Shown: positions 1 to 13,529 of the stretch, piece after piece
Numbering within the stretch: position 1 is the stretch's first letter
Layout: every line of letters starts with the position of its first letter
From: Pogonophryne albipinna
Taxonomy: Eukaryota; Chordata; Actinopteri; Perciformes; Artedidraconidae
Reading direction: 5' to 3'
Assembly (NCBI GenBank): GCA_028583405.1
Contig: CM053256.1
Span: forward strand, 11,978,494-12,042,493
Length of the DNA: 64,000 nucleotides
Position numbers and translations under genes: made by a program
Notes under the pieces: model-generated
What the model saw: the letters and a program-made list of their open reading frames with translations, nothing else
Databases searched by the model: none
Told to the model about the DNA's origin: nothing

Positions 1-3000
1 ATGAAGAGAGGAGGGAGAGCCTTCCAACCACATTTCTAATACAGGGCTATAGTCTTTGATCTCTCTCCCTCTCTCTCTTTCTCTCCTCTGCTGTTTTCTC
101 CCTCACACACAGAGACAATGTCTTTCACTGCTCATCAATCTCATATTCTGTACTACATGTTCACGCTCGTAAACAGATGCAAAGCACTTAACGAACTGGG
201 CGAAAAACAAACACCCCGGAGGGACTTGTGTAATGTTTAATAAATCTTTAAGATATTTATGCACCTAATTCGTATCCTGAGTTCTTATACGGCGGAGGCT
301 GAAAATAGAAACTAAACAATCATGCGATAACCTCTGAGAATGAGTTCTAGCAAAGGAATTAAAAACTGTGTGTGTACACATAACCACAGTAATGAGAACG
401 CTCTTTACCGCCGCTTTGTAAATCTAGAGGAAATGTCGTATATCCATTTATAGAAGCTAGACTGGGCCGAGCAAAGCCATGCAAATGTAATGGTGTATAG
501 TAGACTATAAATATTAATACATACTCTCAAAACTAATGGTAATGTACCAGGAATAGCTTTGTTGGCCTCATGATTATTTATTTTGTTTTGTGAATATAAT
601 TTTCATGATACATCACTGAGACTCTATTATGAATAAGCTTTTTCTTTCCATTTCTTTTTTTAAAGCTAGCAGTAGCAGGCATCAGTGCGATGATTTTAAT
701 AATTAGATATTCACCAGCGCATCAGGAAGGTTAGACCTTGAATACAATCGAAACTATAAGGAAGAAAAAAAACACTCAGAGGCTTTTTCACATGCATCCC
801 CAGATTCACTAAACATCAGCTTGTATTAATAATGCAAACAAATGTTAAACCAGGAACATTAGCAAAGCTGAGTTTCAGAGTTTAGTTTAGTCTTGAACTT
901 GGAAACAGCAGTTTGCAAAACAATCTCACCTTAATGTCCATTTAGTATCTATTCTTGAGCTTTTGATCATCTTACATTTGATGATAATCATATCAGCAAC
1001 CTTGAATTTCGCTTAGATTACGCCAGCTATCCAGACTCCATCGTTCTTTCACCCTGTATATGGGTGGTGGAACAGATGATTTTCTGAGGATTCACCCAAG
1101 CTCTAACTGTCTTATTTAATACAACATAAGACTTTGGTGTGCAGGATGTACTTTTAAAAAAACAGGACCAGCAGGGGGCTTTGATCATAGCTGCAGTGAC
1201 AGGGAATTATTGTAACCACTGTAGCATTGCTGGGTCCCAGATGGTGTTATGCAGAGCCAAGATTTAACAGAAAAAGTACAAAAGACATGAAGGACAGGCC
1301 GTCATTATGAAGTATGGCGTGTTTTAACCTCGTGATTTTCTGTGGACATAAATGGAGCTGTTCTTCATCCCCGAGTGCAGAGACAGTCACAGCCACCTTA
1401 AAAACAAGCCTTTGAACATTTACAGTTGTCATTATATCTCTGACTTCAGATAAGTCCAGAACAGATGCTCATAGCTGATTATCCTGACGGATAAATCAAG
1501 ATGTGCTTCACTACTTAACCTTTGAACCGATCACTGTACTCTGACAACACCACCTGCCTTTATGAGGCTTGTTAAAGATGCCTGAAACACTTTAGACGAA
1601 GAAGAAAACATATCAGTCGGCCCTGGATTGACCACGGCTCTCTGTGAACCCCATGTGGAAAGATTTACAGACATACTTGTGTGGAATAGACTTCTGTTGA
1701 TCCCCCGACTGCCCAGGGCTGGTATTCAAATCAAGCATTCGTGCAGTCGTTTAGTGCAGTGGAGACACGTCTTATTTGTAGGTCCTGTCCCTCAGTGGTC
1801 ATATGATGAAGCCACAGACTCAGTGGAAGTTCATTCGTGTTTGCTTTTAGCCATTTACTGCGCTGCCTTGTCTGGCTGTCTGTCATAATCAAAGCATCCT
1901 CAGTGTTATGACATGGAGATGAATAATTGATTCATGCAGGCAGCTCACTGGTTATATAATAGTAGACCCAGTGAAGCATCAGACAGGGCTCGAGTGTGAC
2001 AAAGTGTTGCATGGTAAGACAGAAATGTTACGACAGCTTGTTGAAATACGCTGTGATTGTGTAAATGAGCACAATTCATGAGATTTGATTACAATGTGTA
2101 ATTATTGAATGTAGAGATTTGAAAAACACTACAGTATTGCTCTGAAAAGTTGCGGATTCAGGGCACAGAGCTTTAATGCACAGAATTGCTACCTTTTTGA
2201 GCTCCAGTAAACAGATTTGGACTTTTTATGATTTAATAAAGCACACAAATAATCAACCAGACAATAGATTTCCTTCTGGACGAAAAAGGACATACTTAAT
2301 GTATACTAATACAGTCAGGGAGAATGTGTGTTAATATTACTGAATATATTTCACAGACATTTTGCTACTTGGTGATTTTTTTTGTTTTGCTTCCCTCATG
2401 TGGTGAATAAGAGCACTGGCATTATGGGGAGCAAGTGAACCGCATCTCAAAAGAAAATTAAAAAGGAAAAATCATGAATTGGAAATTAAGAAAAACAAAG
2501 ATTTTAAAAGTGAGAAAAGTTTCAAAAGCTATGTAATGCCCCACAACATAACAGGATTTCTGAATTTGAAGAAAAAATGACTTTGAGAGAGGGAGACAGA
2601 AAGAGAGGAAGAGAAGGCGGAGCATTTGCTCTTGACCAATGCTATGGATTTGACCAGATACTTTGAATAAAAAGGGGAGGGAGGATACCCAGAGTATCCT
2701 CTTGTCCCGCTGACAGCTGGAAACTCCCCCTCCCCGATGACAGGCCGGAGCTGGATTCCTTCAATGAAAAGCCCTTTGATTGTTGGCAGGAATTCCTCTG
2801 GTTTGGCTTAATGGCTGTCAGCTCTGTCAGGGTGATGGACGGGCGGGTGTTTCACCCCTGATAGAAACAAGCCCCTCCAGCGAGCCACTGACTTTCAGAG
2901 AGCAGGACCTCTGCCAGTCAACTTCTAACCTCCGCTCAAACAGATGGAAACAACCACTGGTGAGATGGAGTGTAAAAGTGATGCAAAAGTCAGCCAAAAG

Positions 3001-3207
3001 CTAGTTACAGAAGCAAAGAAGGAATTGTTCTCAGTCCAGACCAAAATCAAGAGTAGCAATGTTTTCTTAGCCAGTTTTCTTAAGCAACTTTAAGAAAAGC
3101 TCTTTGGATTAAATTGAAAACACTTTCAGATACTTCTTTCAATTCTCCTACAGGCGATCTCCAAGGCCAGAGAGACTTTTTTTGCCTCTACCTCACTAAA
3201 ATACGAG
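1..3207. other. Gene-free stretch upstream of the Tc1 remnant
   Basis: No exon with a recognisable protein match is visible on either strand; the short ORFs have no family signature. The DNA is AT-rich. A promoter-like patch occurs at about 2636-2680 (a CCAAT pentamer followed about 30 bp later by an ATAAAAAG TATA-like run), and a TCF/SOX-like CCTTTGATTGTT lies at 2772-2783. A CTCF-like motif at 1168 is listed separately. The human locus has HNRNPA2B1 and NFE2L3 on this side of CBX3; nothing resembling their RRM or bZIP domains is seen. Confidence 0.6.
1168..1181 (+). promoter_or_regulatory. CTCF-like motif
   Basis: CCAGCAGGGGGCTT matches the 14-base CTCF core CCASYAGRKGGCRS at the first 12 positions and misses the last two. 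Orientation is plus. Occupancy is inferred from motif only. Confidence 0.35.
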
Positions 3208-3647
3208 TGGCCCATGGTGGTGGTGGGGTTATGGTATGGGCAGGCGTATGTTATGGACGACGAACACAGACCACTCGATTCACAACATTACCCTAACCCT
3301 AACCCTAACCCTACCCCTCACACCAGATACTGACTGGTTTTCGGACCCCCCCAGACCCCCCCAATAAAGCAAAAATGCACGTTTCAGAGTGGCCTTTTAT
3401 TGTGGCCAGCCTAAGGCACACCTGTGCAATAATCATGCTGTCTAATCAGCATCTTGATATGCCACACCTGTGAGGTGGGATGGATTATCTCGGCAAAGGA
3501 GAAGTGCTCACTATCACAGATTCTTTCAGATTTGTGAACAATATTTGAGAGAAATGGTTATTTTGTGTATATAGAAAATGTTTTAGATATCTCATGAAAA
3601 ATGGGAGCAAAAACAAAAGTGTTGCGTTTATATTTTTGTTCAGTGTA
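3208..3647 (+). mobile_element. Degenerate Tc1/mariner DNA transposon, 3' part
   Basis: The stretch 3208-3270 encodes HGGGGVMVWAGVCYGRRTQ, which resembles the conserved GGGG(V/I)MVWG block of Tc1 transposase. From 3319 the sequence is the familiar fish Tc1 end: CACCAGATACTGACTGG, a C-rich run, then the subterminal region ending in TTTTTGTTCAGTGTA at 3647. That end is the terminal inverted repeat with its TA target dinucleotide. Most of the transposase C-terminal part is missing and is replaced by unrelated DNA with telomere-type repeats at 3271-3318. No matching left terminal repeat was found, so the copy is truncated and cannot move on its own. The family assignment rests on my recall of the fish Tc1 consensus. 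Confidence 0.75.
3286..3318 (+). repeat. Short interstitial telomere-type repeat (CCCTAA)n
   Basis: Four consecutive CCCTAA-type units (the last imperfect, CCCTAC) sit inside the deleted Tc1 element. The strand is the C-rich telomeric strand. Only about 30 bp is present, so this is an internal relic and not a chromosome end. Confidence 0.8.
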
Positions 3648-6600
3648 GGTAAAAAGGTTTTTGTCTCACTCTGGCTTCACTCGTCTGAGTGTCCTATCAC
3701 TTCTGCCGTGTTCAGCTTGAATTGCAGCCCCTCAACACTTTACCATTATCAGTGTGTTTTCCATGGCCGGCGCCACATGAGCAGCTAAGGTCCTCTGTCT
3801 GCCCTGGGAGGAGAAATTACTGCAAACATGTACACTGAGCTGAGACAGGCAGCAGTATTTCTCTTTTCTTGTACTTCAACCCTCTGACTCACGTACACAC
3901 ACTCAGAGTACATCAACTGTAATTGTTTATATTGACTTTAACTTAGCCCTGAGCTCCTCGGCATGAATCAGTGCTCACCACCATCGTGGCAGGCCTTCAC
4001 ACTGAGGTGGTCTTTAACATCGGGGAGAGGCAGCGCTGAGTTTGTGTGGGCAACCAGCCAGCTCTGACCTTCCAACATGTGAACACAAACAGGAAATCTC
4101 TCTCTGCAGGAGCCTCAGACAGCTATCGTCCTCTCTGTACAATGTTATTGCTGCACATTTAGGCTTTTGATAATAATACTAATAGTAAGGCTACTGTTGT
4201 TCAAAATAATGTAATATGAACACACATATGTTCACATGAGTGCTGTTGGTTGGGCCACCATTTGTATACATTTATGCTCCCCAGAGGATGAATCGTACTA
4301 CCAAACTTTTCCTCAAGCACCACTATAAGCTTGATATTTGTTTTTGTTAAGATGATATATGTATATTTAGAATATTTTAGAATAGTCCCATGCTTAAAAG
4401 GGATGACGAGCATTGTAAACATTACAATACTATTGGATGATTGCTGTCTGACGTTAGCATTTAGATTTATCTGTGAGCCTTACAGAGTCTCAAAGGATGG
4501 AAGTGTTGTTGTACAAAAAGCTGATCCTGATTGAGTAACAGGAAGTGAGATAAAACTGTGTACACGTCCAAGTTTAAATTCATCTACTTGTTTTGAAAAA
4601 ATAAATACCATTATGTGGAGAAATAATTTAATTTGGTGACAAAAGGAAACCGTCTTTGTTTTTGTTCTTTATCACAGCCAACCTTTTGTCTTGTTTTAGC
4701 AAAAGTAATTGATGACAAAGAAATGAATGCATTGGTTTTGGTGGAGCTGATATTGTGCATGCTCACTTCTGCAGCCTCCTGGAAACCTGGAAAATGGTTT
4801 CACCTTTGCTTTACCTGCTGTGACAAGTCAAAATGTCTGCCATGAATATAGGTCTATACATTATGTGTACCGTCACAGCTGGCTTCTCTATCTTTGAAAA
4901 ATAGATTTTCTTTTAGTTTAACATGAATACAAAGGTGACATTTGCATTACTGAAATTCATCTTCAAAAAATGACTTCTTGGGTTATACTAATTTCTTTAT
5001 GAATAAATACATAATTGTAGAGGTTATCCAATTGCACCATTCAGACTTCAACTAAGACTACTTAATTCCTTGTGGTTTGTAAATCTTATGTCGGTATTTT
5101 TCTCTTGAGAAAATGAGTTTTTGCTCCTTTTTACTGGCAGCTGTGGCACTTTATTCATCACTCTGAGTCAAGGTGAACATATCGCACAATGTCAGGGTCT
5201 AATTGTAACACTAGCCTTCACCCTCAAGGTCTCTATAGCATAACAAATAACTGCTGGATTATTTTTGTTTTGTTGGCCCTTCATACAAGTGATTTATGAT
5301 TCATTGTGTTGATTGTAAAGCTGAACATTAATCTGAAGGACATCTCCCTTACCATAGTACAACATGAATTTACCTTCTATTACTCAGTAAATTGAGTATT
5401 CCCAAATGCTGTTTTTATTTGTTGCACCATAGCTGTAGTATGTTTCTGCTTTGTGGTCTAAAAGAAAATGAAGAAAATGTATAAAAAGGGACATAAAAGT
5501 AAAATCTATACAAAAGATATTTCGAATTACTCCTCAAAAGCAGCAACAAAAGTCATAAAACACAAGTCAGGGAATTCTATCCCCTCACTTGCACATAAAT
5601 TAGTTTCAGTTCTTTCACATGGTGACCATTGACTCAGCTCCCCCTCAGAGATAGAGGGGGGTTTAGGAATAGGGAGGTCTGAGAAACTCAAGACCTCATG
5701 GCAACATACCACTCAGCCATCACAAGCACTTAAAGTCCTTTAAAAACGCTGCAGTGTTGTTTATTATTGGCTCTGTGTGAACAAAAGCTGGAGCCCTGGT
5801 GTCTCCTGCTAACAAGGCCCATCAGAGAGCAGGAGGGGAAATATAAGCTGGCCTGTTCTTGCCGCTTAATTTCCTGTCTGGTAAGAGCCTGTTTCCTGTG
5901 CATCAGCCTAAACATGGCATTTCACCGGAGGGACTTTGCCACTTGTTTCCCCCCTGATTTTCCCTCCCCTACTTTCGACTCTCAGCTGCAAACAATTTAT
6001 TTTCAAGACGCACTGAGTAACAGTTTCCAGATTAGCCCCGGATAGGACTCTAAGTGAAAGAGACATTTTGGATGATGGACAATGTAAATCAGCTTCATGT
6101 TTTGTCAGATCCAGGCAGGGGTTCAAAACCGAGGGAGAGTTTGTGGTTTTTCAGTGCTTTATAGCAATGCGTGGTAAGCAACCGCTGGAAACACATTTTC
6201 ACACCAAGCAACTACACTTCATGGAAAGAATAAAGCTGTCTACTTGATGAAACGCTGTCTTGCCTACGAACCGTGTTGGCTTTGATTTAAATTAACTCAG
6301 AGTTGAGGGCCACATTTAAAAAAGGGCAAATGTTACACATCTGGCTTTTCCCTGTGAAACCAGAATGATTAAAGGAGTAGGAGACATTTTAAGATACATT
6401 TGATTTATTTTGTTTAGTTAGATAAAAACATCACTCTTATACCCTTGCTCTGAAGCAAGGTTGGTGTATACAAATAACAAGTTGTAATTTGATGACTTTT
6501 GAAGGCAAAAGGTGTGGGTACATTGTAAATTAAACGGAAAAAACGTTCAAAACATTTCTTTAAAAACATTCATAGTGTTGTGTCAGATTGCAAAAAGTGA

Positions 6601-9600
6601 CTTTAAAATCGGTGTGCATGTTAAGAATGACACATGTGAGCTTGAAGGAGATGTACTGTACCAACCATGCCCTTTGTCTCAACTCTGCACACCAAGCTGA
6701 TCACTGCATACAAAATAAATGATATTAAGATTGTCAGTTTAATAAATGTACAGAAATGGTCAGACAGAGCCCCCCCAAGGTGTGGTTTGAAATTTTCGAC
6801 CAACTTACACATTCTGTTAGAGCATACTGGCGCCTTAACTTCATCGTAGCACAAAGACCAGAAACGGGAGAATAAGCTAGTCTGACTTCATTAAAAAGGC
6901 TATAACAGTTACTAAAGCTCACTAATTAGCATGCTAATTGTCACAGTGTGGTAACCAGGCTACCAGAAGAGACCCCAAGTGAAATACTGCTATGCCTTTG
7001 TGTACTTTGGATATAGTTACAATATTTTTGGGAGCTTTAGAGATGTCCCCTTTTATTCCTTTGAACAATGTAAACTCTATGTTTCTTTTCTTGTAATCTT
7101 GAATGCGTTTGCTGTCGAGTAAATCTGAAAACAACATCATTTACATGCATCTCTTACTCATAACACATGTTTGATTTTAGGGACAACATGAGGCCAAGAA
7201 TTGTTTTTCAAGTCCACAATTACAAACACATTTTAAATATTAAATTATGCACTTTTCCAGCTAAAAAGCCACCTGTACGTTTTATTGTCTAGAATACATA
7301 ATTAAGGCCAAATACACATTCTCAAACCTGACTTCAGTGTTTTAAGCCAAAACTAAACTGTTCACCCCTTGGAATAGAGGAGCCTATCCGTTACTGTGGC
7401 CTGTCTCCATCAATTATCCAGATTTCACCGCAGTGTATTCTGGGCTTTTGTTCAGAGTTTGCAGGGGTAATTACTGGCAGGACCTGCTTAAAGCTGTTAT
7501 TTTCCAGATGGCAGGCAGGCAAGACTCGAGAGCTGGTTAGTCCCACCATGTGCTCATGCTGGAGCCTAAACAGCAAGCACTTAGCCTTCAGATGGCATGG
7601 AGCTGCTAAAGGCCTGGCTGAGTTGCAATGGGTCATGGTCAAAGTATTTTTGGCTGAGGAAGAAAAGCTTTAGATCCACAGGACCTAGGAAGCGAATGCT
7701 CTGTATTCAAGGGAAAAGCCTAGCTTCCAGACCTGTGCACACCAGACACAGATTTTGATTGCAGATGGGCTGGTTTCATGTAGCTAGAGTGGGGACATTT
7801 AGGGGTTGAATCCTGATAGGATGCGAAGCACATCCAGAGTTCAAAGCATACAGCTGTGAGTGAGAGAAAGGGCGAAAGGTCAACAGACTGGATTCGGTGG
7901 TTTGTGGAGCCGCACTCGATGAAAGCAGACAGTCGGCAGCTGCACTCTGACAAGGAGATCTACCACGGCAAAGGTCTCCTCACCACTCACGATGAGATAC
8001 TATTCAGCTGTCTACCCGCTGAAAAGTGCACTCAGAGTCTAGCCATTGTGTATAGCCCTCATAGGTGAATATGTAAAAGAGATACTACATAATGTCAGTA
8101 TGTATACAGATACATTTGCATTTGTAAAGGTCAGAAAGAAACAGCTTTATGCATCACTGAAAATCACACTAAATGTGCCACTTTCATGTATGTATACTGT
8201 ATAGTAATATGAAGTTACCACGAGCAGCTTTTAGCTTAGTGTCAAGACTAGAAACAGGGGGAAACATCCTGGCTCCATCCAAACATAACCAAACCCAGTT
8301 ATATGAGCATCTTAAGAGCTCATACTAATAATTGTTATTACAATGTTTTTCTTTTCGAATCCTGCAGTTGAGCCAATCCTTTTTCCTGAATTCTTCGTTT
8401 CTCTTCCCCCAATAGGAAAGAAAACAAGTCTTGAGGGAGTTTTCCTTGTAAGGGTTCACTGGATGGTGATGATGGGCAGCTGTGTAAGGGAACACTTCAC
8501 ATCCGAAGAAACTGAGATGGAAGAGTGTGTGTGACAATGGCTGGATACAAGAAAGCAAACAATCTCTGTGTAGACAGCAGCAGACAATGCTTTGTGAGTA
8601 ACCAGTGGAGCGCCATCCATCAAAAGACAGAGATTTTATCTCAAATTACATCACGCAAAATCAATGATTACAATCAAGCTCTATAAGAAAATGCCATCAT
8701 TACTAGAATTTTGCAGGAGCTTTGACAAAAAAACTCTCAAATTCGATCATATTAGGAGTAACATTCAGCTAAAGTTTAAAATGTATGCAAACAAATATAC
8801 ATTTCATGATATTTGAAGTGCATACTTACATTTTCTCTCTAAAACCCCTCTGACAAAAACAGGCCTGTGAGTGAGCTGACACATTCCTCCATGTCTGTCT
8901 GAAAGGACTTCATTTAACTATCCTCCCGTTCTACTCTGCCCCGAGTCAACGAGCTTCATCACAAAATTCATGAGAACAAAACACAGCGCACTGAGTGTGA
9001 GGGGAATGACACACAGAGAGACTGGGAGAAAAGGAGAAGTAGAAGAAGGGGGGGAATAGTCTTTTTAGGTTCAAAGACGATCTTTCTCCTGTCCACTCTT
9101 ACCCATTCAATGTGTGCCACATTGGCCCCTGGGGGGGATGGGGGTTGCTTGTCATTGGTGCCATTCACCTGTCAATCAGAGTGTTACAGGATCCAATGTG
9201 CTCCATGTTGGGGAGTGGAAACCCCTGGCCAAGAGGCATGAAACATGAAATCACCACCTGTTTACGCTACCAACAAAACAGTCGGGAACTTTTTCTTCAG
9301 CTCAAATGACCCTAATTCTTTGCTTTCTGGAATTGGGGGACATCATTAAACCTTTATCGAAATGCTCCTCCATAAAAAAAAGTGAAGAATCCTAAACTGT
9401 GCCAAGAGTTCAGTTAATTTATGTCTACTGACTTGGCAGTGATATTCTATTCATGTTTACGTTCTGTAGCAATTGGACTGACAGCACTGCACATTTAAAT
9501 GTATAGCTGCAGCTATACTAAACAGAGTTTAAGGAGGGATTTTCTCCACTCATAATCTACATTCTGGATCTTTTCCATTAGGGTGTTCAAATGGTGAATT

Positions 9601-12600
9601 ATGGGCAGAAATGACAGATGTCATTAGGACGTTATGGTACAACAGTATAACCTTGAGCAACACATCTGGCAAACAGAAACCATATGTTGGACAAGTCAAG
9701 CAATGAAATACTCTACTTATACGGCATTATGGTGATTTACTTTAGTATTTTCATGTTTTGCTACTTTATACTTCTACCCAACAAATGATATGGGGTGAAT
9801 ATTACGTTTTTTACGCATTTATTTGGCATTCAGGCTTTGTGGATCTTTTGCAGAATTGGGTTTTATATAGCTACAATGAGCTTATAAAATGAGATGCATA
9901 TTATACTTATACAGGGCTTTAATGGACAATTCACATTGAAATCATAAGTACATATCTTTGGTATTACCTGTGGTGCTAATGATTAATTTAGATTGTATTG
10001 CTCGGACACAAAAACTATACATTTAAAAACTCAACGCAAAGACACATTGCTGTTCCCTCAGCAACTCACACCAACACAATTTAGATTGATAAATAGCATG
10101 CAGGTAAGAGGAAATGTATGCATTGCGTGTATAACAATATAGAGTTTGAATGCATTCAAGTCTTTTAATCAAAACCGTAAGTGAAACGAATACTCTGAAG
10201 ATACATTCCTACTGTATTCATCAACAGTAACTCTATAGACATAAAGTTAGCAATAACTACCCCCTCCAGCCCTCCATGCCAGAACAAGGTATCGAATAAC
10301 ACAGAAGAAAGTATCTGTATCACTATAAGTGTTCTGAAACAGGAGACAGATTTCCCCAAGCAAACCCAGGTGGTCCGCCGTCCCACATCTTCTGTTACTC
10401 ACAAAGAGTCACCTTTCTGTCTGCCGCCGCTGCGTTCATGCAGAGGACGTAAACTGCACTGGAGCTGTGGCCTCAGAGCCAGATTGATTCAGTGTGCGAC
10501 TCTAAATCTGATCTGAGGACAGCGGGTGGAGCTGATGAAGGTGCTGAGAGCTCTTGCAGTGGTGGCAGACTTGGTGACAGTAAAGCATCTCAGCTCTCAC
10601 ACTGTTGCCTTTACTCCCAATGTGAGAATGATCTCCAAGAAAACACTATGCAAATATGTGTCCAATCAATCAATCGGTCAGTCACAAGCTAAACTGAATA
10701 ACTTTCCCCTCAGAGCAGCCATCAATATTAATGTTAAACCACTCTTTACACATCCAGATTAACGCTCGTTAGAAATAACAGGACCGATGTGAATGTCCTC
10801 ACCCTGGCTGTAACCCGAGAGCCTCGAGATGGTACCGAGGGAGAGCCAGGGGCCCTCAGTGTGAAAAGGGTCCAGTCAGGCTTGGCCTGAGCCACACAGA
10901 CCACTACTCACTCCATCCACAGCCCCTCACAGCGGGATCCAGCCATCTGGACTCATTTCTGCCCCAGAGCAGCTACAGAGTGTAGCTCTCAGGCCCATGT
11001 GTATGAGAGCTGCATTCACAGTGGGCCCCAGGAATGTGCTTGTCTGGGAGCGAACTAAGCAGATTTAAGGGATGGCGGCGCAACACGATATATCTTTCCA
11101 CCCTGTACAGCGGAGCATGTCATTTCATCAACATCTGTAATTCATTTTTAGCGCAGTGGTCAATCTTGGGTTCAGTCCGTTTGGTTTTAGAAACAAAAAT
11201 AGCCCTCAAATCACTTCAGTATTCCTGTTGTTGAGTAATTTAGGATATAATTTATGTACAACTTGACTTTCATTCTTTAAGACATCTTAAATCTTTCTTC
11301 CTTTCCCTTAAACGTCAAGTCCTATCCATTATATCCATAATATTGAAATTGTTGATTTATTTGAGAATGTAGCCACCGGTTCTCCTCCAGCCGGAGACAT
11401 TGCTTGCATCTCATAGCCCTTTCTTCCTATATTTGTTGTATGTATCTTTACTGTGAGATTAACCAATAAAGGCAAAATAAAACCTCTTTAAAATGTTGTG
11501 CATGTACAAAATGATTGTCCAGGATTTCTGGACATTTTCGAGCTTTAATAACCTCCTTACTTTCCAGAGTTTGGTTAAGATAACCCAAAGGGATCCATAC
11601 TGTAGCAGAGCAGTACATCCAGACAGGACATCACTACATGCTTTACTGCCATTCCAGCGCCTGCAACGACAGCTCAACCCTATTAGCTGTTCGGTTACTA
11701 CGGCAACTAATACTAAAACCCCAAAAGAGCCGACGGTAGGGGTCAAAGGGCAACAGCAGCAGATAACCAACACATGTCTTGCCTTGAATTCAGAGTCTGA
11801 GCATGGGGGAAAACATTCTGCAAGATGTAAAGTAATCTTGGTCTGGTTTCATTGACCTTGCACTCTTTATGCAGGGTTTACATGTTGTAACTAATGGCTT
11901 TTTTTATGGTTAGCAAACAACACACTCATTCTTAATTGAGTTACAGGTTATTAATAAGAACAATGTTTGGGTTTCTATATTGTAAAAACATCTCTAGCCA
12001 GCTTTTATCCTCCTCCAGTTTTGTCGTTTAATTCAGCAAAGCGACTTCTTTAATGGACCATACTTCCCTGCAGAAAATCCACAATCTATTTATTAGCACT
12101 TACAAGTACAGACATGATAGACAGTAAGTTAAAACTGCTTATTTTAACCAGTGAAAAAAACTACAAAATGTGCCTTATTGCCAAAATTAAAGCTCTGACA
12201 CCTCTTACAATGTGTAGAAGTGTAAATTCTAGGATGATACCACTTGTATCACATTTACCAAAAGGTCCGTCACAGTTCAGACAGCAGGGAGAAGAGTTTG
12301 TCTTATGGCTTATACATTTTCAACACAGTGTTAATATTTAATCAAATAAAAATAAAATCAAAGAGGAAACAGCAGGCTTCAACTATATCAACAAAGAGCA
12401 TAGGATTCCTGATGATCATACCAATAAGTATCCACTACACTGAGAGTTGAATTGGGTGGATGTGTCAGGTTCAAATGACAAAACATTGAATTGCAGCCTG
12501 CATAAGACCTGTGTCCTGTCCCCCCTGAGACCAGGATCAATAAGCTTCTTTTCTGGATAGGATACACACCACATTCATCTTCCATGCAGGCTTCTGCCAG

Positions 12601-12988
12601 CCTTTCCACTGAAATCACTTTTAATCACATCCCCAGAGGCTGCCCACTCTTTTTGCATTTCAAATTAATTATAGGTATTAATTCTCAGGACTGTGGCACA
12701 TCGTCATGTGCTTCTTCGACTGTAGGCATCCATGTATATATGTTACTTTGTTATGGTGCTGTTGCACTGCATGCATAAGTACATTTCATGAACTAAATGC
12801 CCAATGTTACATAATTCTGCCTTGAGGATGAAATGGTATGAAACAACTGTGCAGCTCCAATGTGAGTCCATCTGCTGGTAAAATCTTTTGTTCTGCTTCC
12901 TTTTGCTATGAGCTTTGCAGCATTAATAAATCCTCATTACTTATCTGGGGTGCAGGAGTTGAACCTGGCAGAACAATACAAGCAGGCA

Positions 12989-13002
12989 GCGCCCCCTAGT
13001 GG
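12989..13002 (-). promoter_or_regulatory. CTCF motif, exact core match
   Basis: Read on the minus strand the bases are CCACTAGGGGGCGC, which fit all 14 positions of the CTCF core CCASYAGRKGGCRS. The site lies 1.7 kb upstream of the cbx3-like start codon, a common position for a domain boundary. Binding is inferred. Confidence 0.55.
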
Positions 13003-13471
13003 TATGTTACAAACTTGTATGGCGTAACTGCCGGGAGTAAAAGTTAAACTTTGTCTCCCGGCTTCTGAGTGGTGCTTACTTGGCCAATCACAAGCTTTGG
13101 GGTCTCCTATTCGCTAACAGCGAGCTGTCAATCAAATCCTCCAAAGGTTTTTTTTCTGTATTCTCCTCAATGTGGGTTTGGAGGTCGTGGAGTAAAGATC
13201 CCCTCCGTGAAAACATTTTTGTGCATGTGGATTTTTTTGATTAAAGTAACACCAAAAACATGCTGTATTTATTATTTAAGCAACATTGTTAAAATTGCAT
13301 CAAAATGTACTAAAGTAAACGTTTTCGAACACTATTCTGCATATCAGTATTATATTTTTTAAATGTTATTACTGATGCATTTTAGTGTTGTCGAGATGTA
13401 AATTAGGCCTACGTGTAACTATACTGTTCGATAATTTAATCTATAATAATATATATTTTATATGTAAAATC

Positions 13472-13529
13472 ATTGGCTGTTATAAACAGCCAATTATTTA
13501 ATTACCTATCGGTAAAGGTAATTAAATAA
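13472..13529. other. Two adjacent perfect hairpins
   Basis: The first hairpin has a 10-bp stem (ATTGGCTGTT and AACAGCCAAT) around a 3-base loop. The second has a 13-bp stem (TTATTTAATTACC and GGTAATTAAATAA) around about 10 bases. The right flank ATAACAGCAAT can also pair with the left part of the first stem, so alternative folds exist. It may be a remnant of a small inverted-repeat element. No function can be assigned. Confidence 0.5.

Noticed and set aside
3286..3318. Telomere or chromosome end
   Set aside because: Only about four repeat units flanked by unique DNA and transposon sequence; it is interstitial.
5767..6045. 92-codon ORF with a cysteine-rich N-terminal half
   Set aside because: No domain, no splice context, and overlapping opposite-strand ORFs of similar length; likely chance.
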